DNA from: Pseudoxanthomonas sp. F37
Lineage (GTDB): Bacteria > Pseudomonadota > Gammaproteobacteria > Xanthomonadales > Xanthomonadaceae
Assembly (NCBI RefSeq): GCF_022965755.1
Contig: NZ_CP095187.1
Span: forward strand, 3,472,001-3,536,000
Length of the DNA: 64,000 nucleotides
Reading direction: 5' to 3'
A program made the translations under genes and the position numbers. Positions 28,784 through 37,078 of this stretch are shown here, piece by piece; the first letter of the stretch is position 1; the number at the start of each line of letters is the position of its first letter. Below the pieces are notes generated by a model. The model worked only from the letters and a program-made list of their open reading frames with translations, was not told the DNA's origin and searched no databases.

Positions 28784-30175
28784 TCACAGGATGTAGCGGC
28801 TGAGATCCGGATCCTGCACCAGTTCGCCCAGGTGCGCGTCGACATAGGCACGGTCGATGGTGACGCTCTGGCCGTCGCGGTCGGGCGCCTCGTAGCTGAG
28901 CGTGTCCAGCAGGCGCTCCAGCACCGTATGAAGCCTGCGCGCACCGATGTTCTCCTGCCGCTCGTTGACCAGCGCGGCAATCTCGGCAAGGCGATCCACG
29001 GCATCGTCGGCGAACCGCAGCGTCACGCCTTCGGTCTTCATCAGCTCCACGTACTGCCGGGTCAGTGCGGCCCTGGGCTCGGTGAGGATGCGGATGAAGT
29101 CCTCCTTGCTCAGCGCGGACAGCTCCACGCGGATCGGGAAGCGGCCCTGCAGTTCGGGGATCAGGTCGCTGGGCTTGGCCAGGTGGAACGCGCCGGACGC
29201 GATGAACAGGATGTGGTCGGTCTTCACCGTGCCGTACTTGGTCGACACGTTGCTGCCCTCCACCAGCGGCAGCAGGTCGCGCTGCACGCCTTCGCGGCTG
29301 ACGTCGGCGCCGCTCATGTTGCCGCTGCGCTTGGCGACCTTGTCGATCTCGTCGATGAAGACGATGCCATGCTGCTCGCAGGCCTCGATGGCGGCGGCGC
29401 GGATGTCGTCCTCGTTGACCAGCTTGGCGGCCTCCTCCTCGATCAGCTGCGGGCGCGCGGCCTTGATGGTCGCCGTGCGCTTGTGCGTCTTCTGCCCGCC
29501 CAGGCTGGAGAACATCTGCCGCAGCTGCTGGCCCATCTCCTCCATGCCGGGAGGCGTCATGATGTCCACGCCGACGTTGGCCGACAGCTCCAGTTCGATC
29601 TCGCGCTCGTCCAGCTCCCCGCTGCGCAGCTGGCGGCGCAGCTTCTGGCGGGTCTCGGATTCCCTCGACGACGGCTCCGCGCCGATGTCGACGGTGGTGG
29701 TGTTGGCGCCGAACCCGAATCCGCCGCCCGCGCCGTCGCGGCGCGGCAGCAGCGCGTCGAGGATGCGGTCTTCCGCACGCTCCTCGGCCTGCGTACGCAT
29801 GCGCGCCTTGGCCTGCTCGCGGTACATCTTCACCGCGGTGTCGGCCAGATCACGGACGATCTGCTCGACGTCCTTGCCCACGTAGCCGACCTCGGTGAAG
29901 CGCGTGGCCTCCACCTTCACGAACGGCGCGTTGGCCAGCGTGGCCAGGCGGCGCGCGATCTCGGTCTTGCCGACGCCGGTCGGGCCGATCAGCAGGATGT
30001 TCTTCGGCATCACTTCGTTGCGCAGGCCGTCGTCGAGCTGCATGCGGCGCCAGCGGTTGCGCAGCGCGATGGCGACCGCACGCTTGGCGGCCTGCTGGCC
30101 GACGATGTGGCGGTCCAGTTCCTGCACGATCTCGCGCGGGGTCATGGTGGGGGCGGAGGCGTGGGATGTGGGCAT
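28784..30175 (-). CDS. hslU: HslU, AAA+ unfoldase of the HslUV protease
   Basis: HslU unfolds substrates with ATP and feeds them to HslV. The 463-residue product has [17 protein letters not shown], Walker [16 protein letters not shown], the GYVGKDVEQ pore loop, an I-domain (about residues 120-240), Walker [11 protein letters not shown], and sensor residues in [12 protein letters not shown]. The C-terminus YIL is the tail that docks into HslV. The start at 30175 gives the short pre-MTPRE extension seen in xanthomonads; MTPRE at 30145 is an alternative. Confidence 0.97.
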   Translation of the reverse strand: MPTSHASAPTMTPREIVQELDRHIVGQQAAKRAVAIALRNRWRRMQLDDGLRNEVMPKNILLIGPTGVGKTEIARRLATLANAPFVKVEATRFTEVGYVGKDVEQIVRDLADTAVKMYREQAKARMRTQAEERAEDRILDALLPRRDGAGGGFGFGANTTTVDIGAEPSSRESETRQKLRRQLRSGELDEREIELELSANVGVDIMTPPGMEEMGQQLRQMFSSLGGQKTHKRTATIKAARPQLIEEEAAKLVNEDDIRAAAIEACEQHGIVFIDEIDKVAKRSGNMSGADVSREGVQRDLLPLVEGSNVSTKYGTVKTDHILFIASGAFHLAKPSDLIPELQGRFPIRVELSALSKEDFIRILTEPRAALTRQYVELMKTEGVTLRFADDAVDRLAEIAALVNERQENIGARRLHTVLERLLDTLSYEAPDRDGQSVTIDRAYVDAHLGELVQDPDLSRYIL

Positions 30176-30193
30176 GGGAAACGGACTGGGAAT

Positions 30194-30289
30194 TGAGCGG
30201 AGAGAAGTGAGAAGTGAGGTACGGTGCGGCAACGAGACGAGGGCAGCGCGCGCTTTCGCTCACGCCCCACTCCTCGCCACTCGTTCCTA
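30194..30289. repeat. Purine-rich / pyrimidine-rich inverted element between hslV and hslU
   Basis: Left half 30194-30220 (GAGCGGAGAGAAGTGAGAAG) and right half 30257-30288 (CCACTCCTCGCCACTCGTTC) can pair imperfectly. On the minus strand the hslV stop TAG is the first three bases of the motif TAGGAACGAGTGG. The element fills the space between two genes whose products form one complex. Confidence 0.7.
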
Positions 30290-30838
30290 GAGCTCTTCAA
30301 CGACCACGTTGCGGTTGGTGTAGATGCAGATGTCGCCGGCGATGTTCAGCGATTCGACGGCGATGGACTTCGCGTCCAGTCCGGTGTGCGCCAGCAGCGC
30401 GCGCGCGGCGGACAGCGCATAGGAGCCGCCGGAGCCGATGGCGATGATGCCGTCTTCAGGCTCGATCACATCGCCGGTGCCGCTGATGATCAGCGAGGTC
30501 TCCCGGTCGGCGACGGCGAGCAGCGCCTCCAGCTTGCCCAAGCGGCGCTCGGTGCGCCAGTCCTTGGCCAGCTCCACGGCGGCGCGGGTCAGCTGGCCGT
30601 GCTTCTCCAGCTTGGCTTCGAACAGTTCGAACAGGGTGAACGCATCGGCGGCCGCCCCCGCGAAGCCGGCCAGCACCTGGCCATCCCGGCCGAGCCGTCG
30701 CACCTTGCGCGCATTGCCCTTCATGACGGTGTGGCCCAGCGTCACCTGGCCATCACCAGCGACGGCGACGCGGCCGTTGCGCCGCACGGACAGGATGGTG
30801 GTGGCGTGGAAGACGTTGGGATTCTGGCTGGGGTCCAT
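30287..30838 (-). CDS. hslV: HslV, peptidase subunit of the HslUV protease
   Basis: A proteasome-type threonine peptidase of 183 residues. The catalytic threonine follows an N-terminal propeptide ([12 protein letters not shown], then [10 protein letters not shown]). Other signatures are [40 protein letters not shown] and [20 protein letters not shown]. The propeptide is longer than the single Met of E. coli and must be removed for activity. It is encoded upstream of hslU in the same direction. Confidence 0.96.
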   Translation of the reverse strand: MDPSQNPNVFHATTILSVRRNGRVAVAGDGQVTLGHTVMKGNARKVRRLGRDGQVLAGFAGAAADAFTLFELFEAKLEKHGQLTRAAVELAKDWRTERRLGKLEALLAVADRETSLIISGTGDVIEPEDGIIAIGSGGSYALSAARALLAHTGLDAKSIAVESLNIAGDICIYTNRNVVVEEL

Positions 30839-30890
30839 GGAGGCCTCCGGGGTGTTCCCCCAGAGGTGGGGATGGGGGAGGCGAGTTCAA

Positions 30891-30992
30891 GAGCGGGAAA
30901 CGAGTGGAGAGGAGTGAGGAGTGAGGAGCGAGCGGCAAGCGTGAACCTGCTCCGCTTTTACTCACTCCTCACTCCTCCCCCACTCACTCCTT
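30891..30992. repeat. Purine-rich / pyrimidine-rich inverted element upstream of hslV
   Basis: 30891-30940 holds GAAACGAGTGGAGAGGAGTG and GAGGAGTGAGGAGCGAG-like repeats; 30961-30992 holds CTCACTCCTCACTCCTCCCC. The halves are complementary over much of their length. This copy abuts the three-unit palindrome array beyond the xerC 3' end. Confidence 0.7.
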
Positions 30993-30999
30993 GCCTTTC

Positions 31000-31408
31000 C
31001 GCTTGGCCCGCGGGTGCGCCGCGTCGTGGGGACGTAGGCTGGGATGCAGCGCAGCGGAATCCCAGCACGCTTCTCCCCCGATGTCCCCATGCTGGGATTA
31101 CGCGTTGCTTCATCCCAGCCTACGGCTTGCCTGTTCTTCGCTTGGCTCGCGTATGTGCCGCGTCGTCGGTCCGTAGGCTGGGATGCAGCGCAGCGGAATC
31201 CCAGCACGCTTCCCTTCCCCGGCATCCCGATGCTGGGATTACGCGTTGCTTCATCCCAGCCTACGGCGTGCCCATTTTTTTCGCTTGGCACGCGGGTGCG
31301 CCGCGTCGTGGGTCCGTAGGCTGGGATGCAGCGCAGCGGAATCCCAGCACGCCTCCCTTCCCCGGCATCCCGATGCTGGGATTGCGCGTGGCTTCATCCC
31401 AGCCTACG
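31000..31408. repeat. Three-unit tandem array: palindromic element plus a copy of the xerC 3' end
   Basis: The palindrome opens with CGTAGGCTGGGATGCAGCGC at 31033, 31172 and 31315 and closes with CATCCCAGCCTACG at 31124, 31264 and 31408. Each palindrome is preceded by a 28-base copy of the xerC coding end, at 31000-31027, 31139-31166 and 31282-31309. The source segment is inside xerC at 31422-31449, so the spacings are 139, 143 and 140 bp. The 31000 copy is identical to xerC; the others carry several substitutions. The third palindrome overlaps the xerC stop. Confidence 0.92.
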
Positions 31409-32287
31409 GCGTGCCTGTTTTCGCTTGGCCCGCGGGTGCGCCGCGTCGTAGACCTTGGCCAGGTGCTGGAAGTCCAGGTGCGTGTAGATCTGGGTGGTGG
31501 CGATGTCCGCGTGGCCCAGCAGTTCCTGCACGCCGCGCAGGTCGCCCGAGGACTCGAGGATGTGGCTGGCGAAGCTGTGCCGCAGCATGTGCGGATGCAC
31601 GTGCTTGAACAGTCCCTGCCGCTGCGCCAGCTGTTTGATGCGGATTTGCACCGCCCGCTGCGAGATCGCACCGTCGCCGCGCCCGGGAAACACGAAGCCG
31701 TCATTGCCCGACGGCCGCTCCTGCCGCCATTCGGACAGGGCGTTGCGCGCATGCGAGCCCACCGGCACCTTGCGCTCCTTGCTGCCCTTGCCCAGCACCG
31801 TGACCAGGCCGCCGGCCAGGTCCAGATCGCGCCAGCGCAGCGCGCACAGTTCGCTCAGGCGCAGGCCCGAGGAATAGAACAGCTCCAGCAGCGCGCGATC
31901 GCGCTTGCCCAGCGGCGCGTCCGTGGGTACTTCCACCAGCCGGACGGCCTCGTCGGCATCCAGTACCTGGGGCAGCTTGCGCGGGGCCTTGGGCGCACGC
32001 AGCGCAGCCGCGGGACTGGCTGCGATGCGGCCATGCTTGAGCAGCCACTGGTAGAAACTGCGACAGGCCGACAGGCGGCGCTGCAGGCTCTTGGGCGACA
32101 GTCCGCGACGATGCTCGGCGGCGACGAAGCCGCGCAGTTGTCCGGACTGCACGTCCGCAAGCTGGATGATGCCCTGTGCCTGCGCCCACTGCGTCAGCGC
32201 GGCCAGATCGCGGCGATATGCGTCCAGCGTGTGCGCGGAGACGCGGCGCTCGACTTCGAGGTAAGCGAGGAAGTCGCTGACGGACAT
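31394..32287 (-). CDS. xerC: Tyrosine recombinase XerC
   Basis: XerC with XerD resolves chromosome dimers at dif. The 297-residue protein has the SAM-like N-terminal core-binding domain (FLAYLEVERRVSAHTLDAYR) and a catalytic domain with SSGLRLSELCAL (Arg), GKGSKERKVPV (Lys), HPHMLRHSFASHI (His-x-x-Arg), LLGHADIATTQIYTH (His and the tyrosine nucleophile). The family normally ends near AHPRAKR. Here the sequence continues as KQARRRLG because the coding end runs into a palindromic repeat that supplies the stop. All catalytic residues are intact. It lies between DUF484 and hslV as in relatives. Confidence 0.96.
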   Translation of the reverse strand: MSVSDFLAYLEVERRVSAHTLDAYRRDLAALTQWAQAQGIIQLADVQSGQLRGFVAAEHRRGLSPKSLQRRLSACRSFYQWLLKHGRIAASPAAALRAPKAPRKLPQVLDADEAVRLVEVPTDAPLGKRDRALLELFYSSGLRLSELCALRWRDLDLAGGLVTVLGKGSKERKVPVGSHARNALSEWRQERPSGNDGFVFPGRGDGAISQRAVQIRIKQLAQRQGLFKHVHPHMLRHSFASHILESSGDLRGVQELLGHADIATTQIYTHLDFQHLAKVYDAAHPRAKRKQARRRLG

Positions 32288-32307
32288 GGCCCTTCCCTCC
32301 CTCCTCC

Positions 32308-32399
32308 GTCATTCCCGCGAAAGCGGGTATCCGCTTTGCTGCAGCGCCCGCATCGAAGAAGCAAGCGCGAAGTCGATGCCGGCTTTCGCCGGAACGACG
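32308..32399. repeat. Solitary double-hairpin repeat between DUF484 gene and xerC
   Basis: 32308-32335 (CGTCATTCCCGCGAAAGCGG) and 32376-32399 (CCGGCTTTCGCCGGAACGAC) are related in inverted orientation. Each arm is itself a small palindrome (CCCGC/GCGGG; CCGGC/GCCGG). This is a third palindromic family in the window, of the type dispersed widely in proteobacterial genomes. Confidence 0.75.
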
Positions 32400-32420
32400 G
32401 CATGAGGCGGGCGCCCCGCC

Positions 32421-33095
32421 TCAGCCATCGAAACGTTTCAGCGCCGTCGCCAGCGTCTCGCCCATCATGCGCAGGAACAGCGTACCCATGCCCGGATAGA
32501 AGCGGTTGCCGTCGCGGCTGCCCACGGCCACCAGTCCGATGCCGGGCAACGGCAGCAGCGCCGACGAGGCGACCTCGTCCGCGCGCGCGCCATACAGCAG
32601 CACGTGCTTCTCCGGCTGCAGGCGGCCGCAGATCGGCTCGCCATCGCGCAGGCAGTCGCGGAACGGAACCATGTGCGGGTTGTCGGCCGGCACCACCTGC
32701 AACCAGTCGTTCTCCTCCAATCCGGGGACCGGCTGCAGCAGGACGATGCTGACGCGGTCGCCGTTGAAATCCTCGGCCAGCGAGGCCGCCATCGCGCGCA
32801 CCGTATCCGCGGCACTGCCCTGCTTCATCAGGGTGAGCGCCAGCTGGTGCGTGCGCACCGCCAGGCGTTCGTTCTCCTGCGCATTGGCGAACAGGTCGCC
32901 CAGCCGCTTGGACAGTTCGCGGTTCTTGTCGCGCAGGACCTCGAGCTGGTAGCTGGCCAGCGAGGCCGTGGGGCCTTCGTCGCGCGGCACCACCAGGCTC
33001 AGGGCCAGGTCGGGGAACTGCTTCAGGAACGTCGGGTGTCGCCGCAGCCAGGCCGCCACTTCGTGCGCGCCCAGCTTCTCTTGCGTATCGCTCAT
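32421..33095 (-). CDS. DUF484 family protein
   Basis: A 224-residue cytoplasmic protein of the DUF484 family, with a GAF-like fold. Blocks include [20 protein letters not shown], a coiled-coil stretch ([20 protein letters not shown]), and [20 protein letters not shown]. Its function is unknown; it is consistently encoded between dapF and xerC. The ATG at 33095 overlaps the dapF stop as ATGA, which decides the start over one 9 bp upstream. A GC-rich hairpin sits at its stop (32404-32420). Confidence 0.9.
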   Translation of the reverse strand: MSDTQEKLGAHEVAAWLRRHPTFLKQFPDLALSLVVPRDEGPTASLASYQLEVLRDKNRELSKRLGDLFANAQENERLAVRTHQLALTLMKQGSAADTVRAMAASLAEDFNGDRVSIVLLQPVPGLEENDWLQVVPADNPHMVPFRDCLRDGEPICGRLQPEKHVLLYGARADEVASSALLPLPGIGLVAVGSRDGNRFYPGMGTLFLRMMGETLATALKRFDG

Positions 33096-33922
33096 GCTGT
33101 CCATTCCCCTTCGAATACGAATGCCGCCGGCCCGCACATGATGACCGGCGCGTCGTCGGACGGCCAGCGGATGCGCAGTTCGCCGCCCGGCAGCGCGATG
33201 GCCACATCGCGGTCCACCCGGCCGCGCCGCATCAGCACGGCGGCCGCCGCGCACGCGCCGCTGCCGCAGGCCAGCGTCTCGCCCACGCCCCGTTCGTACA
33301 CGCGCAGGCGCACGCGCCCGCGCGCGACCACCTCGGCGAAGCCGACATTGACCGATTCCGGGAAGTGCGGCGAGCGCTGCAGCAGCGGACCGTAGTGCTG
33401 CACGGGCGCGGCGTCCACGGACGGCACTTCGATCACGGCATGCGGGTTGCCCATCGATACGGCGCCGAACCGCAACCTGACGCCCTCGTCCACGTCGGCG
33501 TCGTACTCCGCGCGCGGCGTGTCGAAGCCCTGCAGCGGGATGCGCGCGGGCACGAACTCCGGTACGCCCATGGCGATGGCATAGCGGTCCTCACCCAGGC
33601 GTTCCACCGCATGCGTCGCCAGCGGACTGTCGAGCTGGAACGTGCTTGCCTTCGCCGCGCCGTCCCTCACCAGCCACGCCGCCACGCAGCGCGCGCCGTT
33701 GCCGCATTGCTGCGAGGGCGAACCGTCCGAGTTCCAGATGCGATAGGCCGCCACCGCATCGACGCTGCGCGGGGCTTCGATGGTCAGGATCTGGTCGCAG
33801 CCCACGCCGCGGTGGCGATCGGCCAGCGCCGCGGCCAGTGCGGCATCCGGTGGCGGCAGGCCGCCGCGCAGGTCCAGCACGACGAAATCGTTGCCGGCCC
33901 CATGCATCTTGGTGAAACGCAT
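33092..33922 (-). CDS. dapF: Diaminopimelate epimerase
   Basis: DapF converts LL- to meso-diaminopimelate for lysine and peptidoglycan synthesis. The 276-residue enzyme begins [20 protein letters not shown]. The two catalytic cysteines lie in [13 protein letters not shown] and [15 protein letters not shown] start at 33955, overlapping the lipoprotein stop, would add 11 residues; 33922 matches the conserved N-terminus. Confidence 0.96.
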   Translation of the reverse strand: MRFTKMHGAGNDFVVLDLRGGLPPPDAALAAALADRHRGVGCDQILTIEAPRSVDAVAAYRIWNSDGSPSQQCGNGARCVAAWLVRDGAAKASTFQLDSPLATHAVERLGEDRYAIAMGVPEFVPARIPLQGFDTPRAEYDADVDEGVRLRFGAVSMGNPHAVIEVPSVDAAPVQHYGPLLQRSPHFPESVNVGFAEVVARGRVRLRVYERGVGETLACGSGACAAAAVLMRRGRVDRDVAIALPGGELRIRWPSDDAPVIMCGPAAFVFEGEWTA

Positions 33923-33947
33923 CGCCGCGGTCCGCGCGTCCGGGGAC

Positions 33948-34157
33948 TCAGCCATTCCCGTCGGTGGCGGGCACCGTGGCGGGATCGATCGGCGGCTCGG
34001 CGGGCAGGGTGTCGGTCGCCGGTGGCGCGGCGTCGGCGGGCGTCGCGGGCGCCTCTTCGACCGGCTTCTCCGGCATGAACAGCGGGCCCTTGGCACCGCA
34101 GGCGGACAGGGCCGCCATCAGGGCGGCGGCGAAGAAGAGACGGGCGTTCCGGTTCAT
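33948..34157 (-). CDS. lptM: Small lipoprotein, LptM-like (LPS translocon maturation chaperone)
   Basis: A 69-residue lipoprotein; the signal ends [10 protein letters not shown] and mature protein begins [13 protein letters not shown]. The CGxKGPLxxP start is the hallmark of LptM/YifL-like proteins, which in E. coli help LptD-LptE mature. The Pro/Ala-rich remainder is disordered. It is encoded immediately upstream of dapF, as in many gammaproteobacteria. Confidence 0.85.
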   Translation of the reverse strand: MNRNARLFFAAALMAALSACGAKGPLFMPEKPVEEAPATPADAAPPATDTLPAEPPIDPATVPATDGNG

Positions 34158-34197
34158 GGCCAGAGTATAGCCACAGCGCGATGAACGCGGCGCCCGC

Positions 34198-34629
34198 TCA
34201 GCCGCTGCGCGGCGGCTCCGGACGCATCCACAGCCAGGCGCCCACCGCGGCCATGCAGGCGATCGGCAAGGCGAACATCCACCAGCGGTGCGAACCGGTC
34301 CACAGCATCACCGCCACCAGGATCAGCGCGCTGACCAGCATCGTCCCCGTGGCCGCCCATTTCGCGTGTCGCGACACGGCGCGGTGCAGATGCCAGTCGT
34401 GGATCATCGGACCGAAGCGCGGATGCGTGACCAGGTGGCGGTGCAGCCGCTCGGAACCGCGCGACGCGGCGTAGGCGGCAACCAGGATGAACACGGTGGT
34501 CGGCAGCCCCGGGACGAACACGCCCACGATGCCCACCCCCAGGCTGGCGTAGGCCAGCAGCCACCAGGCCCAGCGGAAGCGGGCCGGCCTGGGCTCGGGA
34601 AGTTCGCGCGGCGGCGGCGTAGGGTGCAC
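34198..34629 (-). CDS. ybaN: DUF454 (YbaN-like) inner-membrane protein
   Basis: A 143-residue membrane protein with the DUF454 core: AYASLGVGIVGVFVPGLPTT, FILVAAYAASRGSERLHRHL, and HPRFGPMIHDWHLHRAVSRH. Two or three further helices follow. Function is unknown. The GTG at 34629 has AAGG five bases upstream and is preferred to an ATG at 34692, which would add 21 residues unlike the family. Confidence 0.85.
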   Translation of the reverse strand: MHPTPPPRELPEPRPARFRWAWWLLAYASLGVGIVGVFVPGLPTTVFILVAAYAASRGSERLHRHLVTHPRFGPMIHDWHLHRAVSRHAKWAATGTMLVSALILVAVMLWTGSHRWWMFALPIACMAAVGAWLWMRPEPPRSG

Positions 34630-34796
34630 GGCGACCTTGTACCGCAAATCGGCGGCCGATGGCGCGAATACCCGATGTCCGACGCGGATCACCGCACCCC
34701 GCCATGGCCCACCTCCGTCGAAGAACTCGCCCCACGGTCATCGGCAGGGGCCAGCGTCACGGGAGCCCGCTCCCCCGCCGCGGCACCGGAAACGGA

Positions 34797-34820
34797 GAAA
34801 GCCGGGTTTCCCCGGCTTTC
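34797..34820 (-). terminator. Intrinsic terminator after the oligopeptidase gene
   Basis: GAAAGCCGGG (34797-34806) pairs perfectly with CCCGGCTTTC (34811-34820) around a 4-nt loop. It is 24 bp downstream of the S9 oligopeptidase stop and ends that transcript. Confidence 0.8.
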
Positions 34821-34844
34821 TTCCTGTCCCGCAACGCATTGCGC

Positions 34845-37016
34845 CTACTTCGAAGCGACGCCCAACTGGTCCAGCATGAAGGCGAACATCTCGGCGCGTT
34901 CGCGGTACTGGCGGAAACGCCCCGACTTGCCGCCGTGGCCGGCTTCCATGTTGGTGCGGAACACCACCGGACCGGTGCCGGTGTTGAGGTCGCGCAGGCG
35001 GGCGACGTACTTGGCCGGCTCCCAGTACTGCACCTGCGAATCCCACAGGCCGGTGCCGACGAACATCGCCGGGTAGGCCTTGGCCTGCAGGTTGTCGTAG
35101 GGCGAATACTTGAGGATGTAGTCGTAGTAGCCCTTCTCTTCCGGGTTGCCCCACTCGTCGTATTCGTTGGTGGTCAGCGGGATGCTGGGGTCCAGCATCG
35201 TGGTGGCCACGTCGACGAACGGCACCAGGGTCAGGATGACCCTGTACTTCTCCGGCGCCATGTTCGACACCGCGCCCATCAGCAGGCCGCCGGCGCTGCC
35301 GCCCATCGCCGCCACGCGGTCCCTGGCCGCGTAGCCTTCCTTCACCAGGTAGTCGGTGACGTCGATGAAGTCGGTGAAGGTGTTGATCTTGTTGTAGAGC
35401 TTGCCGTCGTCGTACCACGCGCGGCCCATTTCCTGGCCACCGCGGATGTGGGCCAGCGCGTACACCACGCCGCGGTCCAGCAGGCTGACGTTGGTGATGC
35501 TGAAGTTGGGGTCCATCGACGCGCCGTAGCTGCCGTAGGCGTACTGCAGCATCGGCGCCTTGCCATCACGGGCAACGTCCTTGCGGTACACCAGCGTCAC
35601 CGGGATCTTCGTCTTGCCGTCGCGGGCGGGCGCCCACACGCGCTCGGTGACGTACTTGGACGCATCGTAGCCGGGCACCGGCTGCTGCTTCAGCAGGCGG
35701 CGTTCGCCGGTCTTGGTGTTGAGCTCGTAGGTGGTGGCCGGCGTGGTCATCGAGGTGTAGCTGTAGCGCAGCCAGTCGGTGCCGGTCTCCGGGTTGGCGG
35801 ACAGCCCCATCGAGTACGCCGGCTCGTCGGCCTTGACGTAGTCGCTGCTGCCGTCGGCCTTGATCACGCGCAGGCTTTCCAGCGCATTGGCGCGCTCGGC
35901 CACCACGCTGAAGCCGTCGAACAGTTCGAAGCCCTCGACGAACACGTCGTCGCGGTGCGCCACCCAGTCCTTCCAGTCCTTGCGCGAGACCGAGTCGGTC
36001 GGTGCGGTGACGATCTTGAAGTTGGTGGCGCCATCGGCGTTGGTGCGGATCACCCAGCGATCGCCCAGGTGGTCGGCCTGGTATTCCACGTCGCGCTCGC
36101 GCGGGGCCAGCACGGTGAACACGCCCGGGCTGGCGGCCGGCGTGCAGCGCATCTCCGAGGACACGGTGCTCTCGACACTGATGCAGATGAACCTGTCGTC
36201 GCGGCTGCGGCCGATGCCCATGTAGAAGCTGTCGTCTTCTTCTTCATAGACCAGCGCGTCCTGGCTGGACGGCGTGCCCAGCACGTGCGCCTTCACCCGC
36301 TTGCTGAGCAGGGTCTCCGGATCCTTGTCCACGTAGAACAGGGTGCGGCCGTCGTCGGACCACACCAGGTTCGGCTCGGCGTTGGTGACCGTGTCGGGCA
36401 GGATTTCGCCGGTGTCCAGATTCTTGAAGCGGATGGTGTACTGGCGGCGGCCGTTGGTGTCGTCGGCATAGGCCAGCAGGCGGTTGTCCTGGCTGACCTC
36501 GTAGTCGCCGACGTTGTAGTAGTCCTTGCCTTCGCCCAATGCGTTGACGTCCAGCAGCACCTGCTCGCCGGCGAAGTCGCCCGCGGCGTTGGCGGCCTGG
36601 ATCGACACGGCATCCACGCCCGGGCCGTCCTTGCGCCGCGCATGCACCGGATAGTCCTTGCCGGTGACGAAGCGGGCGTAATACCACCAGCCGCGCTCGC
36701 GGTAGGGCACGCTGGCGTCGTCCTGCTTGATGCGGGCGACCACTTCGTCGTACAGCTTGTCCTCCAGCGGCTTCAGCGGCGCCATCACCGCATCGGTGTA
36801 GGCGTTCTCGGCGTTGAGGTAGGCCAGCATCTCCTTGTTCTCGCGCTTGTCGTCGCGCAGCCAGTAGTACTCGTCGTTGCGTTCGGCGCCATGCGGCGCC
36901 TTCACCACGTGCGGCTTCTTGGCCACGTCGGGCGGGGTGGCGCTGGCGGCCAGGGCGGAGGTGATCGGGGTGCTCATCAGGACGGTGGCGGCAAGCAGGA
37001 GGGAGGTCGGCTTCAT
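34845..37016 (-). CDS. Exported S9 serine peptidase, oligopeptidase B type
   Basis: A 723-residue prolyl-oligopeptidase-fold enzyme. An N-terminal signal peptide (ending SALA-A, about residue 23) points to export, unlike the cytoplasmic E. coli oligopeptidase B. The propeller begins HGAERNDEYYWLRDD. The hydrolase domain has YAYGSYGASMDPNF, AHIRGGQEMGRAWYDDGK, the nucleophile elbow AAMGGSAGGLLMGA, and NMEAGHGGKSGRF with the histidine. Acidic residues that favour Arg/Lys at P1 are likely in VFRTNMEAGHGG but cannot be confirmed. It follows a second S9 peptidase by 62 bp. Confidence 0.93.
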   Translation of the reverse strand: MKPTSLLLAATVLMSTPITSALAASATPPDVAKKPHVVKAPHGAERNDEYYWLRDDKRENKEMLAYLNAENAYTDAVMAPLKPLEDKLYDEVVARIKQDDASVPYRERGWWYYARFVTGKDYPVHARRKDGPGVDAVSIQAANAAGDFAGEQVLLDVNALGEGKDYYNVGDYEVSQDNRLLAYADDTNGRRQYTIRFKNLDTGEILPDTVTNAEPNLVWSDDGRTLFYVDKDPETLLSKRVKAHVLGTPSSQDALVYEEEDDSFYMGIGRSRDDRFICISVESTVSSEMRCTPAASPGVFTVLAPRERDVEYQADHLGDRWVIRTNADGATNFKIVTAPTDSVSRKDWKDWVAHRDDVFVEGFELFDGFSVVAERANALESLRVIKADGSSDYVKADEPAYSMGLSANPETGTDWLRYSYTSMTTPATTYELNTKTGERRLLKQQPVPGYDASKYVTERVWAPARDGKTKIPVTLVYRKDVARDGKAPMLQYAYGSYGASMDPNFSITNVSLLDRGVVYALAHIRGGQEMGRAWYDDGKLYNKINTFTDFIDVTDYLVKEGYAARDRVAAMGGSAGGLLMGAVSNMAPEKYRVILTLVPFVDVATTMLDPSIPLTTNEYDEWGNPEEKGYYDYILKYSPYDNLQAKAYPAMFVGTGLWDSQVQYWEPAKYVARLRDLNTGTGPVVFRTNMEAGHGGKSGRFRQYRERAEMFAFMLDQLGVASK

Positions 37017-37078
37017 GGATGGGGTCCGGGGACGCGGGATGCAATGGCGACGCCCCTCCGGAGAGGGGCGCCGGACGT

